Of a stretch of DNA of 64,000 nucleotides, positions 18,628 through 29,495 are shown one piece after another. The stretch covers positions 1,239,753 to 1,303,752 of the forward strand of contig NZ_FNFE01000001.1 of assembly GCF_900100335.1 (NCBI RefSeq), in the 5' to 3' direction. How positions within the stretch are numbered: position 1 is the stretch's first letter; every line of letters begins with the position of its first letter. Below the pieces are notes generated by a model. That model saw only the letters and a list, made by a program, of their open reading frames with translations. It ran no database searches and was not told the DNA's origin. Origin of the DNA: Natronorubrum texcoconense (GTDB lineage Archaea; Halobacteriota; Halobacteria; Halobacteriales; Natrialbaceae). The translations under genes and the position numbers were made by a program.

Positions 18628-19631
18628 TTTCGGATCGAATTAAATCGAATCTGACGAACGAGTTGCGCCGGAGCCTGTTGGCAAAAGTGGGGATCGTTCT
18701 TTTCGTTTCGATCCTCCTCATGGGGCTGTTTGCGCCGGTCTTGGCAACGCACAACCCGCACGAACAGGGACACAGCGACGAGGCCGGCGCTTCGTATCCG
18801 CCGCTCGGACTGACCGACGAGATCACGATCGCCCAGGACGGCGAGCGAGTGAGCCACACCGTCGAGGGAACCAGCGAACACGTTCTCGGAACGAACAACG
18901 TCGGCCAGGACATCTATTCACGATTCCTCTACGGTGCCCGGACTTCGCTGCTCGTCGGGCTCTCAGGAACGCTGCTCGCGACCGCAATCGGCGTTCCCGT
19001 CGGTCTCACCGCTGGCTACTTCGGGGGTCGAGTCGACGACGGACTCATGCGGATCGCGGATATCATGCTGGCGTTCCCATCGCTCGTTCTCGCACTGGCG
19101 CTGATGGGTGCGTTCGGCCGAGGGACGGTCGGGATCCCCGATCCGATCGTGGCGGCCGGTTTCGCGGACGGAATGCCCGAGACGATTACGTTCCCCGGAA
19201 TGGTCACGGTGGTGGTCGCACTCGTCACCTGGGTCTGGTTCGCGCGCGTCGCCCGCGGCGAGGCGATGGCGATACGCAACGAGGAGTACGTGAAGGCTGC
19301 GCGCTCGCTCGGTGCGAGCCACGCCACGATCCTACGCAAGCACGTCCTGCCTAACAGCCTCACGCCGATCATCGTGCTCGCGACGATCCAGGTCGCGGCG
19401 ATCATCCTCCTCGAGAGCTCGCTCTCCTATCTCGGATTCTCCGGGACGACGCTCTCGTGGGGCTACGAGATCCAACGGGGACACGACGTGATGCGCAACC
19501 AGTGGTGGGTCGCCACCGTTCCGGGGATCGGAATCGTCCTCTCCGTGATCGGGGTCAACCTGCTCGGCGATTGGCTACGGGACGCCCTCGATCCGAACAT
19601 CGAGGGCGAAGGCGCCGGAGGTGCCGGCTGA
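18624..19631 (+). CDS. dppC: ABC transporter permease, DppC type
   Basis: This 335-residue permease overlaps the DppB stop by 4 bases (ATGA). It has an N-terminal helix, an extracytoplasmic insert (about residues 45-90) that includes HVLGTNNVGQDIYSRFLYG, a motif typical of this subfamily, five helices and the EAA loop YVKAARSLGASHATILRKHV. It pairs with DppB in the membrane. Confidence 0.93.
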   Translation: MISDRIKSNLTNELRRSLLAKVGIVLFVSILLMGLFAPVLATHNPHEQGHSDEAGASYPPLGLTDEITIAQDGERVSHTVEGTSEHVLGTNNVGQDIYSRFLYGARTSLLVGLSGTLLATAIGVPVGLTAGYFGGRVDDGLMRIADIMLAFPSLVLALALMGAFGRGTVGIPDPIVAAGFADGMPETITFPGMVTVVVALVTWVWFARVARGEAMAIRNEEYVKAARSLGASHATILRKHVLPNSLTPIIVLATIQVAAIILLESSLSYLGFSGTTLSWGYEIQRGHDVMRNQWWVATVPGIGIVLSVIGVNLLGDWLRDALDPNIEGEGAGGAG

Positions 19632-19632
19632 C

Positions 19633-20910
19633 ATGACTGAGGAAATTCTTCGAGTCGAGGAACTGAAGACCAGGTTCTTCACCGACGAGGGTCAGGTGAA
19701 CGCAGTAGACGGGGTCGACCTCTCGATCGACCGCGGCGACACGTACGGAATCGTCGGCGAGAGCGGCAGCGGGAAGAGCGTCACGGCCCGCTCGATCATC
19801 GACCTGATCGAACCGCCCGGCGAGATTACCGACGGGGAGATCTGGTACCGCGAACCCGACCTCGCCGCTGCGATCGGCGACGACTACCCGGACGCTATCG
19901 ACGGCGATCGGATAGACCTCCTCCGGATACCGCCGTCGGTTCGCCGCTCCCTGCGCGGATCGAACTTCAGCATGATCTTTCAGGACCCCCAGAGCAGCTT
20001 CAACCCGACCATCACCGTCGGCGAGCAGATCGCCGAGGCGGTGGAGGTTCAGCGGCGTGCGAGCGCCAACCCCCGGTCGACCCGCGCTCGATCGGAGCAG
20101 TACACGCTGACATCGATGATTCTCGGGTCGATGTTCTCCTCGAGGCGGTACGTCTCGCCGGAGAGCCGCGAGCGGGCGATCGAACTGCTCGAACTGGTCG
20201 GCATTCCCGACCCTATCGAGCGGGCCGACCAGTACCCACACGAGTACTCCGGCGGGATGCTTCAGCGGGCGATGATCGCCCAGGCGCTGGCGGGCGAGCC
20301 CGACGTGCTGATCGCCGACGAGCCGACGACGGCGCTCGACGTCACCATTCAGGCCCAGATTCTCGATCTGCTCGACGAACTCCAGGCGGAGATGGGAATG
20401 ACGATCCTCCTTATCACGCACAACCTCGGCGTCGTCGCTCGCATGTGCAACCGCGTCGGGGTCATGTACGCGGGCGAGATCGTCGAACGCGGCACGCTCG
20501 AGGATGTCTTCGACGATTACGTCCACCCCTACACGGCGGGTCTGCTCGGCTCGGTCCCTGATATGGAGGGTGGGGGCGGCCGTCTCCAACCGATCTCGGG
20601 GAACGTTCCCAGCCTGCTGGACCACGAGATGGGCGATCGGTGTCACTTCGCGGATCGGTGTCCGAAGGCCATGGAGGACTGCCTGAACCATCCGCCCGAG
20701 TATCCGGCGAGCGGCAGCGACCATCACGCGGTGCGGTGCGTGCTCGCCGAAACGGGGTACAACGATGGAAGGGCGTTGCCCGACGACTACTTCGACGGGA
20801 CGGACCGCCCGGCCGGAGACAAGCACGTCGGTCCCGACGACCGAGACGAGGACTCCGACGACGAACGGCAACATCCGCCGGCCGAAACTACCGGAGGTGA
20901 ACACCAGTGA
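19633..20910 (+). CDS. dppD: ABC transporter ATP-binding protein, DppD type
   Basis: This ATPase of about 425 residues has Walker A GESGSGKS, an insertion of about 40 residues before the signature (unusual length, around [20 protein letters not shown]), signature YSGGMLQRA, Walker [13 protein letters not shown] and H-loop LLITHN. It ends with the oligopeptide-transporter C-terminal region with a Cys cluster ([14 protein letters not shown]), known in this family to bind an Fe-S cluster or structure the tail. ATG 19633 sits 1 base after the DppC stop; GTG 19621 is an alternative. Confidence 0.93.
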   Translation: MTEEILRVEELKTRFFTDEGQVNAVDGVDLSIDRGDTYGIVGESGSGKSVTARSIIDLIEPPGEITDGEIWYREPDLAAAIGDDYPDAIDGDRIDLLRIPPSVRRSLRGSNFSMIFQDPQSSFNPTITVGEQIAEAVEVQRRASANPRSTRARSEQYTLTSMILGSMFSSRRYVSPESRERAIELLELVGIPDPIERADQYPHEYSGGMLQRAMIAQALAGEPDVLIADEPTTALDVTIQAQILDLLDELQAEMGMTILLITHNLGVVARMCNRVGVMYAGEIVERGTLEDVFDDYVHPYTAGLLGSVPDMEGGGGRLQPISGNVPSLLDHEMGDRCHFADRCPKAMEDCLNHPPEYPASGSDHHAVRCVLAETGYNDGRALPDDYFDGTDRPAGDKHVGPDDRDEDSDDERQHPPAETTGGEHQ

Positions 20911-22223
20911 GCACCGGCGAGCCGCTCGTCCGCGTCGACAACCTCGAGAAGTACTTCTGGGAGAACGACTCGATCCTCGACCGGCTGCTGGGCGACGATC
21001 CGGTGCCCGTCCGCGCCGTCGATGGCGTGAGCCTCGACATCTATCGCGGGGAGACGCTCGGACTCGTCGGCGAATCCGGCTGCGGGAAGTCGACGGCCGG
21101 CGAGACCCTCCTCCGGCTGCAGGAGCCGACGGACGGACGCGTCGAGTTCGAGGGTGCGAACGTCTACGACATGGACGGCAGCGACCTCGACGACTTCCGG
21201 CGCGAGGCACAGATCGTCTTCCAGGATCCGTTCTCGAGTCTCGACCCCCGAATGACGGTCGGGAGCATCGTCAGGCAGCCACTCGACATCCACGACGTGG
21301 GGACGAAAGCCGAGCGACGGGATCGGGTCCAGAAGCTCCTCGAGCGCGTCGGCCTCTCGGCCGATCAGTTGGATCGCTACCCCCACGAGTTCTCCGGCGG
21401 CCAGCGCCAGCGAATCGGGATCGCCCGCGCGCTGGCGCTCGAGCCCGACTTTCTGGTGCTCGACGAGCCGACGTCGGCGCTCGACGTCTCGGTGCAGGCC
21501 CAGGTGCTGAACCTGCTCGACGACCTGCAAGCGGAGTTCGATCTGACCTACCTGCTGATCAGCCACGACCTCTCCGTGATTCGCCACGTCTGTGATCGCG
21601 TGGCCGTGATGTACCTCGGCGAGATCGTCGAGATCGGGCCCGTCGGCGATCTGTTCGAGGACCCGAGACACCCGTACACGCAGGCCTTGCTCGAAAGCGT
21701 CCCACGCGCCTCGACGGACGAACGCGAGCGCGAGCGAGAGACGCTCGCCGGTGACGTGCCGTCGCCGCGGAACCCGCCGAGCGGGTGTCGGTTCCGGACG
21801 CGGTGTCCGATGGTGATCCCGCCAGAAGACCTCGATATCGAGCAGGATACCTATCGCGAGCTCATGACCGTCCGTCAACGAATCGAAAGCCGCGACGTCT
21901 CGCTCGAGTCCGTCGGCGACGACGGCCGGTTCGAGCGCGGCGAGGACGGCGTACCCGCCGAGGACGTTCCCGGGTTCGTCGCGGCACTGAAGGAGCGATT
22001 GCTCGACGAGACCCTCCCGCCGCGTCACGACGAAATTCTCGAGGAAGCCCTGGCAGAACTGGCCGACGAGAACTGGGACGCCGCCGCCGATCGGCTGCGG
22101 GCGTCATACGAGAGCGTCTGCGAACGGGACTCCCCCGAACTCGAAACCGAGGACCATCCGGTCGCCTGCCACCTCCACGGCGAGGCCCGCGAGCGAACTG
22201 CCGACCCGGATTCGTGGACCTGA
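20907..22223 (+). CDS. dppF: ABC transporter ATP-binding protein, DppF type, with long C-terminal extension
   Basis: This 438-residue protein has Walker A GESGCGKS, signature FSGGQRQRI, Walker [14 protein letters not shown]-loop LISHDL and a C-terminal Cys motif ([10 protein letters not shown]). An additional helical tail of about 110 residues holds a further Cys (HPVACHLHG). The start is a GTG overlapping the DppD stop (GTGA) and is supported by a strong Shine-Dalgarno sequence, GGAGGTGA, at 20893-20900, a rare clear ribosome-binding site in this window. Confidence 0.93.
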   Translation: MSTGEPLVRVDNLEKYFWENDSILDRLLGDDPVPVRAVDGVSLDIYRGETLGLVGESGCGKSTAGETLLRLQEPTDGRVEFEGANVYDMDGSDLDDFRREAQIVFQDPFSSLDPRMTVGSIVRQPLDIHDVGTKAERRDRVQKLLERVGLSADQLDRYPHEFSGGQRQRIGIARALALEPDFLVLDEPTSALDVSVQAQVLNLLDDLQAEFDLTYLLISHDLSVIRHVCDRVAVMYLGEIVEIGPVGDLFEDPRHPYTQALLESVPRASTDERERERETLAGDVPSPRNPPSGCRFRTRCPMVIPPEDLDIEQDTYRELMTVRQRIESRDVSLESVGDDGRFERGEDGVPAEDVPGFVAALKERLLDETLPPRHDEILEEALAELADENWDAAADRLRASYESVCERDSPELETEDHPVACHLHGEARERTADPDSWT

Positions 22224-22403
22224 CGGAGTCCGTGAATACCGGGCCGGAGAATGGCGGGCTTACAGAACCCATGAATCGGTGGTATGACCCACTGAAACGG
22301 CCGAAAGTAGCGTAACCGGTGCCAACATAGCGTCGACCGTTCGGATCGGGGAGCCAATCTGTGTTGGCAGCAGGTGTAATATGGCCCAGGCTGTTGTACG
22401 GGT

Positions 22404-22769
22404 ATGAACGACGCGAGCGCCAGCCGAATGGAAGCCGCCTGTTCCCTCCTCGCCGAGTCCGAGCGCCGGTTCCTGCTGTACCAGTTGGTGGAACACCGAG
22501 ACGCGAACATCGAGGACGTCGTCACCGGGATCGCAGCCTGGGAGCTCGACGTGCGTCCGGCGGAGATCGACAAGGAGACCAGACAGCGGGTCTACGTCTC
22601 GCTGGTGCACAACCACCTGCCACGACTCGCCGATTACGACATCATCGAGTACGACCTGCGAAGCGGCGACATCGTGCTCACCGACGGCTTCGAGGAGATC
22701 AAGCCGCTGTTAGAGCAGTTCAAGCAGACCGAAGCGGAGCCCGAGATTCGCGAGCTACCCCCGCTCTGA
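22404..22769 (+). CDS. DUF7344-type winged-helix protein
   Basis: This 121-residue protein fits the haloarchaeal DUF7344 pattern: SERRFLLYQLVEHRDANIEDV (helix-turn-helix start) and YVSLVHNHLPRLADYDIIEYD (recognition helix and wing). These are presumed DNA-binding regulators of unknown targets. It is monocistronic between the peptide ABC operon and a DMT transporter. Confidence 0.8.
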   Translation: MNDASASRMEAACSLLAESERRFLLYQLVEHRDANIEDVVTGIAAWELDVRPAEIDKETRQRVYVSLVHNHLPRLADYDIIEYDLRSGDIVLTDGFEEIKPLLEQFKQTEAEPEIRELPPL

Positions 22770-22939
22770 GCCGGCGTCTTCGTTCGACAAGGAGTTTCGC
22801 GTCGCCGCCGTTTTCGACGGATTGCCGACGCTCGAGAGGCGTTCGATTATCCTTTCCACGAGTCGAGAGCTGCGGTTCGGTCTCGGCGTCGTTCGTTTCG
22901 AACCGAAACACGTAGGATGGTACTGGCGAGACGTTCCGT

Positions 22940-23866
22940 GTGAGCCGATATCGAAATCTCGGACTCTTTCTGGCCCTCGCAGCGATCTGGGGGAGCGCGT
23001 TCGTCGCGATCAGTGCGGGGCTCGATCACTTCCCGCCGGTGTTGTTCGCGGCGCTACGATACGACATCGCGGGCGTGCTCATGCTCGCGTACGCAGCCTA
23101 CGCCGTCGACGACTGGTACCCGCGGGGGCGTAGCGAGTGGCTACTGGTCGCCGCCGGCGCCGTCTTGTTGATCGCGGCCTATCACGCGTTTCTGTTCGTC
23201 GGTCAGCAACACACCACCGCAGCCGCGGCGGCGATCGTCGTCAGCCTCTCGCCCGTGCTGACCACCGGGTTCGCCCGCGTGTTCGCCCCTTCGGACGCGC
23301 TCTCGGCGGTCGGTGTCGTCGGCCTACTCGTCGGACTGGTCGGCGTCGGCATCATCGCTCGCCCGGACCCGTCGAACCTGCTGACGGCGGACGTCGTCGC
23401 GACGCTGCTCGTCTTCTGTGCGGCGGCCGCGTTCGCGCTGGGGAGCGTCCTCACGCGCACAATCGAGGCCGACCTCCCGATCGAGACGATGGAGGCCTGG
23501 TCGATGATCGGCGGCGCACTCCTCATGCACCTCGTCAGTCTCGGACTCGGTGAATCGATCGAGCCCGCGGCGTGGACTCACCCCGAGGCGCTCGGGGCGC
23601 TCGGCTATCTCGCGGTCGTCGCGAGCGCGATCGGCTTTCTCCTCTACTTCGACCTGCTCGAGCGACTGGGGGCCGTCGAGATCAACATGGTCTCCTACGT
23701 CGCCCCGATATTCGCGGCGGTCGTCGGCTGGTTCTATCTCGGCGAAGTCATCGACGCGACGACCGTCGTCGGCTTCGGTCTGATCGCGGTCGGCTTCGTG
23801 CTCGTCAAACGGCAGGCGCTGCGCGAAGAGTTCGGGCACGCGGTGCGGTGGCGCTCGAGCGAGTGA
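22940..23866 (+). CDS. DMT superfamily (EamA) transporter
   Basis: This 308-residue protein has ten hydrophobic segments as two EamA repeats. The first starts AAIWGSAFVAISAGLDHFPP, a typical opening, and the second contains GFLLYFDLLERLGAVEINM. Members export metabolites such as amino acids or nucleotides; the substrate is unknown. The start is a GTG, and an ATG is not available near the first helix. Confidence 0.9.
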   Translation: MSRYRNLGLFLALAAIWGSAFVAISAGLDHFPPVLFAALRYDIAGVLMLAYAAYAVDDWYPRGRSEWLLVAAGAVLLIAAYHAFLFVGQQHTTAAAAAIVVSLSPVLTTGFARVFAPSDALSAVGVVGLLVGLVGVGIIARPDPSNLLTADVVATLLVFCAAAAFALGSVLTRTIEADLPIETMEAWSMIGGALLMHLVSLGLGESIEPAAWTHPEALGALGYLAVVASAIGFLLYFDLLERLGAVEINMVSYVAPIFAAVVGWFYLGEVIDATTVVGFGLIAVGFVLVKRQALREEFGHAVRWRSSE

Positions 23867-23885
23867 CGGGCGTCCGGCGGCCGAG

Positions 23886-24242
23886 TTACCGATCGCGCGA
23901 CTGCCGGCGGCGGTGGGTGTGTCCGACGTACAGCGCAGCGAGGTTCACCGAGAGGAGCGCGAGAAAGAGCAGGGCCTGAAACGGCGTCGACAGGCCGACC
24001 GCGAGCAACGGCAGGTACAACACCGGGAGCACGATCGCTCCCCAGAACCCGGCCACGCGAATCGGTTTCGCGACTGAGGGTGCGACGTCCTCGAGCGTCC
24101 GGTCGCCGGTCGACGGTTCGGGACTCGACTCGAGGTCGGGATCGTCCCGGTCGCCGGTTGGCTCGCGCTCGTCGCGGTGCTGGTCGTCCGTCGACTCGAG
24201 GGAGGCGTCGGCCGAGTCGCTGGCAGTGGAGGGTTTCGACAT
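23886..24242 (-). CDS. Small membrane protein with acidic N-terminal tail
   Basis: This 118-residue protein has a disordered Ser/Asp/Glu-rich first half, then two hydrophobic helices (GFWGAIVLPVLYLPLLAVGL and FQALLFLALLSVNLAALYVG) and a basic C-terminus. The start at ATG 24242 is chosen because TATA-like GTTATATG lies on the minus strand near 24282-24291. It converges on the DMT gene. No family recognised. Confidence 0.6.
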   Translation of the reverse strand: MSKPSTASDSADASLESTDDQHRDEREPTGDRDDPDLESSPEPSTGDRTLEDVAPSVAKPIRVAGFWGAIVLPVLYLPLLAVGLSTPFQALLFLALLSVNLAALYVGHTHRRRQSRDR

Positions 24243-24598
24243 CGATTTGGGCGAGTTCGTCTCACGTATCCGACGGTCAGTACATATAACGCGACGAACG
24301 TTTGACAATCATATGAGGAATTCACCGTCGATAAGAGCGCCCTGAACGAACACCTTCGGTTTCGGGCCGTAGATCGGTCAGTCGACGATGGCGACGAATC
24401 GTGACAGCGTCGCGTTGCAATCGGGATCTACCGTCGCTAAGGCCCGATTACAGTACAGTCCAGCGTGGTATTGTTCGGGCCGTGCCACTTCGTTGTCAGC
24501 GAGAGCGCGATCCTCGCCGACCGTACGGTGGCGGTCGAATGGGGAGCGGATACTCGACGAAAATCGCAAAAATCGGCGTTGATCGACAGCGCGTCAGC
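24243..24598. other. Intergenic region, no gene seen
   Basis: Besides the promoter of the small membrane gene (near 24285), I see no coding pattern or RNA gene here. Small open frames lack haloarchaeal codon character. Confidence 0.5.
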
Positions 24599-26830
24599 TC
24601 ACTGGAAGCCGATGCGGCTGCCGCGTCGGCCCGTTGGCCCGGGCCCGCCGGAGCCGCCGCCCTGGAACTCCTCTTCGATCTGCTCGTAGTACTCGAGGAT
24701 GTCGTCCGTGATCGTCGGTCGGACGTTCTCCATCGCCTGTCGGAAGTGGCGCATCTCGACGATGTCGGCCTCGTGGTCCTCTCGCAGGGCCTCGATGGCC
24801 GACTCTCGAGCGATCGACTCGAGGTCGCTGCCGACGTAGCCGTCCGTGATCTCCGCGATCTCGCGGAGGGTCACGTCGGCCGCCAGCGGCGTGTTCTGCG
24901 TGTGGATGTCGAGGATCCGCTCTCGGCCGTCGACGTCGGGTTCGCCGATCATGACGAGTCTGTCGAACCGACCCGAGCGCAGGAGCGCGGGATCGATCAT
25001 GTCCGGGCGGTTCGTCGCGCCGATGACCATCACGTTCTCCATCTCCTCGAGCCCGTCGAGTTCGGTCAGCAGCTGGTTGACGACCCGCTCGGAGACGTTC
25101 GAGCCGGTTTCGCCGCCCCGACCCGGTGCGAGCGCGTCGAGTTCGTCGAAGAAGATCACCGTCGGGGAGACCTGCCGCGCCTTGCGGAAGGTCTGGCGGA
25201 TGGCCTTCTCCGATTCGCCGACCCACTTGCTGAGCAGCTGCGGGCCGCGCACCGAGATGAAGTTCGCGTTCGTCTCGTTGGCGACCGCTTTCGCCATCAG
25301 CGTCTTCCCGGTGCCCGGCGGGCCGTACAGCAGGACGCCGGCCGGCGGATCGACGCCGAGCCGCTCGAACCGCTCGGGGTTGTTCAGCGGCCACTCGACG
25401 GACTCCTGGACCTGCTCTTTGGCGTCGTGGAGCCCGCCCACGTCGTCCCAGGAGATCTTCGGTAACTCGACGAGCACCTCCCGCATCGCGGAGGGTTCGA
25501 CCTCGTTGAGCGCGCCGCGGAAGTCCTGGCGCTTGACGATCATCCGGTCGATCAGGCTCGGCGGGATGTCCTCCTCGTCGAGATCGATCTCCGGCAGGTA
25601 TCGACGCAGCGCCTTCATCGCGGCCTCTTTCGTCAGCGACTCGATGTCGGCACCGACGAAGCCGTGAGTCTCGTCGGCCAGGTGGCCGAGTTTGACGTCG
25701 TCGGAGAGGGGCATGCCGCGGGTGTGGATCTGGAGGATCTCCTCGCGACCCACTTCGTCCGGCACGCCGATCTCGATCTCGCGGTCGAATCGGCCCGGCC
25801 GTCGGAGGGCGGGGTCGACCGAATCGACGCGGTTGGTCGCCGCGATGACGATAACCTGGCCTCGTGCCTCGAGGCCGTCCATCATCGTCAGCAGCTGGGC
25901 GACGACGCGGCGTTCGACCTCGCCCGTGACGTCCTCCCGTTTCGGCGCGATCGAGTCGAGTTCGTCGATGAAGATGATCGACGGCGACTCCTCGCTGGCG
26001 TCCTCGAAGATTTCCCTGAGTTGCTGTTCGGACTCGCCGTAGTACTTCGAGATGATCTCCGGCCCCGCGATGGAGAAGAAACTCGCGGAGGTTTCGTTGG
26101 CGACCGCTTTCGCCAGCAGGGTTTTCCCGGTCCCCGGCGGCCCGTGGAGCAGGACACCCTGTGGCGGCTCGATCCCCAACTTCTTGAAGATCTGCGGGTG
26201 TTTCATCGGGAGTTCGACCATCTCCCGGACGCGTTGAATCTCGCCCTGGAGACCGCCGATATCCTCGTAGGTGATCCCGCCGCCGGTCTTCTCGAAGCCG
26301 CTGATCGGCTCCTCGCGGAGTTCGACGTCGGTGTCCTCGGTGATCAACACGACGCCCTCCGGCTCCGTCTCGACGGCGATGAGCGGAATCGCCTGGCCTG
26401 GCGACCGCATGAATGGATGATTCGTCGAGGACATGACCGGGACGATGTCGCGGCCGACTACCGGCCGTTTGAGGATCTGGCGTTTCACCATCCCCGCCGC
26501 ATCGGAGCCGAACTGGACCGACGCCTCTTCGGGGGGTGCGAGCGTGAGTTTGTCCGCCTTCGTCGCCTCTGCCTTGCGGATCGTCACTCGCTCGCCGATC
26601 CCCACGTCGGCGTTCTGACGGGTGAAGCCGTCGATCCGGACGGTGTCGGTGTTCCAGTCCTGCCGGTCAGCACGCCACACCTTCGCCGCGGTGGTGTCTG
26701 CACCTTCGATCTCGATGATGTCGCCCGGACTCAGCTTCAAATGCAACAGCGTGTCCGGGTCGAGTCGGGCGATACCACGACCCGAGTCGTTCGGGTACGC
26801 CTTCGCAACCTCCAGTTGAACTTCATTCAT
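24599..26830 (-). CDS. cdc48: CDC48/VCP-type AAA+ ATPase
   Basis: This 743-residue protein has an N-terminal double-psi barrel and CDC48 domain 2 (residues 1 to about 185). Two AAA modules follow, each with Walker A GPPGTGKT (near residues 230 and 505), Walker B ([12 protein letters not shown] and [12 protein letters not shown]) and arginine-finger regions ([13 protein letters not shown] and [13 protein letters not shown]). It unfolds proteins, feeding the proteasome in archaea. The length is typical, and the C-terminus ends in a Gly-rich tail. Confidence 0.97.
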   Translation of the reverse strand: MNEVQLEVAKAYPNDSGRGIARLDPDTLLHLKLSPGDIIEIEGADTTAAKVWRADRQDWNTDTVRIDGFTRQNADVGIGERVTIRKAEATKADKLTLAPPEEASVQFGSDAAGMVKRQILKRPVVGRDIVPVMSSTNHPFMRSPGQAIPLIAVETEPEGVVLITEDTDVELREEPISGFEKTGGGITYEDIGGLQGEIQRVREMVELPMKHPQIFKKLGIEPPQGVLLHGPPGTGKTLLAKAVANETSASFFSIAGPEIISKYYGESEQQLREIFEDASEESPSIIFIDELDSIAPKREDVTGEVERRVVAQLLTMMDGLEARGQVIVIAATNRVDSVDPALRRPGRFDREIEIGVPDEVGREEILQIHTRGMPLSDDVKLGHLADETHGFVGADIESLTKEAAMKALRRYLPEIDLDEEDIPPSLIDRMIVKRQDFRGALNEVEPSAMREVLVELPKISWDDVGGLHDAKEQVQESVEWPLNNPERFERLGVDPPAGVLLYGPPGTGKTLMAKAVANETNANFISVRGPQLLSKWVGESEKAIRQTFRKARQVSPTVIFFDELDALAPGRGGETGSNVSERVVNQLLTELDGLEEMENVMVIGATNRPDMIDPALLRSGRFDRLVMIGEPDVDGRERILDIHTQNTPLAADVTLREIAEITDGYVGSDLESIARESAIEALREDHEADIVEMRHFRQAMENVRPTITDDILEYYEQIEEEFQGGGSGGPGPTGRRGSRIGFQ

Positions 26831-27065
26831 GATTCGGGGTAGACGGTGATGTCTTTCACTCCGCTTCGTGAGCGGATAGGTTTTTTGCTAGCCTTCACCG
26901 TATAGTATGCTAAGTGCTACCATATGTATGTGTGGCTGGAACGTACATAGCTGTACCGGCATCGGTTGGTTTTGGGGCTACCAACAGTTCGCGTAAGCAC
27001 CGAATACGGCGGCGTCCTCGCGACGAGCAGATGCCTTTTTGACCGTGCCACCCCGCCACCTACCT

Positions 27066-28517
27066 ATGAGCATTCTCGCGTTCGACGGCCGCATGGGCGC
27101 AAGCGGCGATATGATCCTCGCCGCCTTGCTCGACGCCGGGGCCGATCCCGACGCCCTCGAGTCCGTCACCGACGCCCTCGAGGTGGAGTACCGGGTCGAC
27201 GAGACGGTCAAGTGCGGCATCTCCTCGACGACCGTCGACGTCTACCTGACCGATCGTGACGATGGCGGTCACGACGGCCACGATCACGACGCCGAGCACG
27301 GCCACGCGGACGAGCACGACGGGAGCGAACACTCCCACGAGCACGCCGATCACGCTCACGGCCACGGAGACGGACACAGTCACGAGCATAGCCACGACCA
27401 CGGAGACGGGGACGAACACGGTCACGACCACGCCGACGGGGACGAACACGGTCACCAGCACTCTCTCGACGACGGAGACGACCACGTCCACGCCGAAGGC
27501 CACGGCCCCCACCGGAGCTACCTCGAGGTCTGCGAGATCGTCGAGAACATGGGTCTCGAGCCGGCGATCGAGCGCGACGCGCTCGCGATCTTCGAACTGC
27601 TCGGCGAGGCCGAGGCGAGCGTTCACGGCGAGTCACTCGAGGAGATCCACTTCCACGAGGTCGGCGCCGACGACGCCATCGCTGACATCGTCGGGGCCGT
27701 GTTGCTGTGTCACGACCTCGGGCCCGACGAAATCGTCACGACGCCGCTCGCGACGGGTGGCGGCAGCATCTCGATGAGCCACGGCGAGTACCCCGTCCCG
27801 ACGCCGGCGGTCGTCGAGATCGCCCAGCGTGCCGACTGGTCGCTTCGTGGCGGTCCCGTCGAGACCGAACTCCTGACGCCGACGGGGGCCGCAATCCTGG
27901 GCCACCTCGCCGACGGCGTGGAATCGCTGCCGTCGCTCGACCTCGAAACCTCGGGCTATGGCGCCGGCGGTTACGATCTCGATCCACACCCGAACGTCCT
28001 CCGAGCGCTGGTCGGCGACGGCAGCGGTCGGGGGGCGCTGGCGAAGGACGATATCGCCGTCCTCGAGACGAACCTCGACGACGCGACGCCGGAGGTCCTC
28101 GGCGGCCTTCAGGACACGCTCTCGGACGCGGGCGCGAGAGACGTCTCGATCCTGCCGGCCACGATGAAGAAGTCCCGGCCCGGCCACCTCGTGAAGGTGA
28201 TCTGTAAGCCCGAAGATCGGGAGCGAGTGGCTCGAGCGCTGGCCGAAGAGACCGGAACGCTCGGCGTTCGGGACGCCGGCGCGACCCACCGCTGGATCGC
28301 CAGTCGGGAGTTCGAGACGGTCGAACTCGAGGTCGAGGGTGAGACGTACGAGGTGACGGTGAAAATCGCGAGCGACGTGGATGGCGAAGTGTACGACGTG
28401 AGTACCGAGTACGACGACGCGCGGGCCGTCGCCGCCGAAACGGGCGTGGCGATTCGCGAGGTGATTCACCGCGCAGAGACGGCTGCTCGAGACGCTCTGA
28501 CGGACCACGGCCGGTAG
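27066..28517 (+). CDS. larC: LarC-type nickel insertion protein with long His-rich segment
   Basis: This 483-residue protein matches LarC, which inserts nickel into the pincer nucleotide cofactor of lactate racemase and relatives. It opens with FDGRMGASGDM, contains EEIHFHEVGADDAIADIVG and PVPTPAVVEI, and ends with the C-terminal LarC2-like domain (ETNLDDATPEVLGGL). Residues about 70-150 form a His/Asp repeat tract, presumably a nickel store. LarB and LarE are not in this window. ATG 27066 is chosen over an upstream TTG, with a T-rich element about 27 bases upstream. Confidence 0.92.
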   Translation: MSILAFDGRMGASGDMILAALLDAGADPDALESVTDALEVEYRVDETVKCGISSTTVDVYLTDRDDGGHDGHDHDAEHGHADEHDGSEHSHEHADHAHGHGDGHSHEHSHDHGDGDEHGHDHADGDEHGHQHSLDDGDDHVHAEGHGPHRSYLEVCEIVENMGLEPAIERDALAIFELLGEAEASVHGESLEEIHFHEVGADDAIADIVGAVLLCHDLGPDEIVTTPLATGGGSISMSHGEYPVPTPAVVEIAQRADWSLRGGPVETELLTPTGAAILGHLADGVESLPSLDLETSGYGAGGYDLDPHPNVLRALVGDGSGRGALAKDDIAVLETNLDDATPEVLGGLQDTLSDAGARDVSILPATMKKSRPGHLVKVICKPEDRERVARALAEETGTLGVRDAGATHRWIASREFETVELEVEGETYEVTVKIASDVDGEVYDVSTEYDDARAVAAETGVAIREVIHRAETAARDALTDHGR

Positions 28518-28802
28518 TGAAAGAGGCGGCGGCGTGTGGAATCGGGAGCCCGTAGCAGCGCGTCGTCTGTGTCGAAATGCGCGCGTAACTGCGCCCTATC
28601 CAGCTCGTATCCTCCTCGTTCCGGTGGCTCGCTCGCCGCGGCCGTTCCCACATGCCGAGGGGTCGTGACTTCGACAGCCGTCGTTCGGACGGCCGGGCCT
28701 TTTCGGACTGATTTCCGGAGCGAAAGCAGCCGTTCGCGCGGCGAACAGTTCTGTCGATTTATTGTCCGATGTGGGTGACGTGTGGGTGCCCTCGAGGCAA
28801 CC

Positions 28803-29114
28803 ATGAGACGGATATCACAGCGGTACGGAACGATCGGACGGACAGTGTTCGTGATCGCGATTGCGGCAGGGTTGCTCGCGTTGAGCGGCGCCGGAACGGC
28901 AGCGGCCCAATCTACGACCGTCGAGGACGGTGACGACGCGGTGGAGGAGGCGAGCGCGACCGTCACCGAGGAGGAGACGATCAGCGAGGTCACCGAACAG
29001 GAGACGGTCGATATCAGTGAGGAGACGGAGGAATCCACGGACGGGACTGACTCGTTCGAGGATATCTCGGTCGATCCGGTGACGCCAGAAATTCCGGATC
29101 TGCCGGCGATCTGA
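28803..29114 (+). CDS. Small secreted acidic protein, unknown function
   Basis: This 103-residue protein has a Sec-type signal peptide (basic RRISQRYG, hydrophobic VFVIAIAAGLLALSGAG, then TAAAQ). A Glu/Thr/Ser-rich mature region follows (VTEEETISEVTEQETVDISE) with a Pro-rich end. No Cys and no domain. The AAAQ cleavage region resembles that of the three paralogous proteins further right. Confidence 0.6.
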   Translation: MRRISQRYGTIGRTVFVIAIAAGLLALSGAGTAAAQSTTVEDGDDAVEEASATVTEEETISEVTEQETVDISEETEESTDGTDSFEDISVDPVTPEIPDLPAI

Positions 29115-29298
29115 CGGGGTCGGTTGACACGTAGTCCGAGACCGTCGGCGAGGGGCCGTTCGGAATCGGTCGCCGTGCTCTCGTACATTTTTTGTCGGGT
29201 GGAGTGTCGTGAGTGCCGACGAGACCGACACCCATCTCAGCTGCGACGGTACTCGAGAAGAGACAGGAGCCTCGAGATGCACGCGATAGCGTGGCTGC

Positions 29299-29444
29299 TA
29301 TAGTAACAACTGAAACGAGTTACACACTGATCGCATAGCTCGCGGGTCGTTCCTCCCCGCTCGTTTGTCGCGGTTCTCGCCCTTCGGGTACCGAATCGCG
29401 CTACTGTCGTGCGATCAGGTGTGCATTGACTTTCAGTGGCTACT
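29299..29444. repeat. Inverted-repeat element, copy C (about 146 bases)
   Basis: The left arm TAGTAACAACTGAAACGAGT, then TACACACTGATCGCATAGCT, is the ACGAGT-type arm. The reverse complement of the right arm is GTAGCCACTGAAAGTCAATG, then CACACCTGATCGCA. The interior (about 29345-29400) is unrelated to copies A and B and shares CGCGGGTC and GCGGTTCTCGC motifs with copy D. The surrounding 29115-29495 gap has no other visible gene. Confidence 0.75.
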
Positions 29445-29495
29445 GGCTCGAGCGCCCGACTGCTGCCATCGAACAGTTCTCGACGACGACCGAAT

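Noticed and set aside
24243..24598. tRNA or other RNA gene in the gap before the CDC48 gene
   Set aside because: No cloverleaf, CCA-like end or conserved tRNA boxes could be found by eye.
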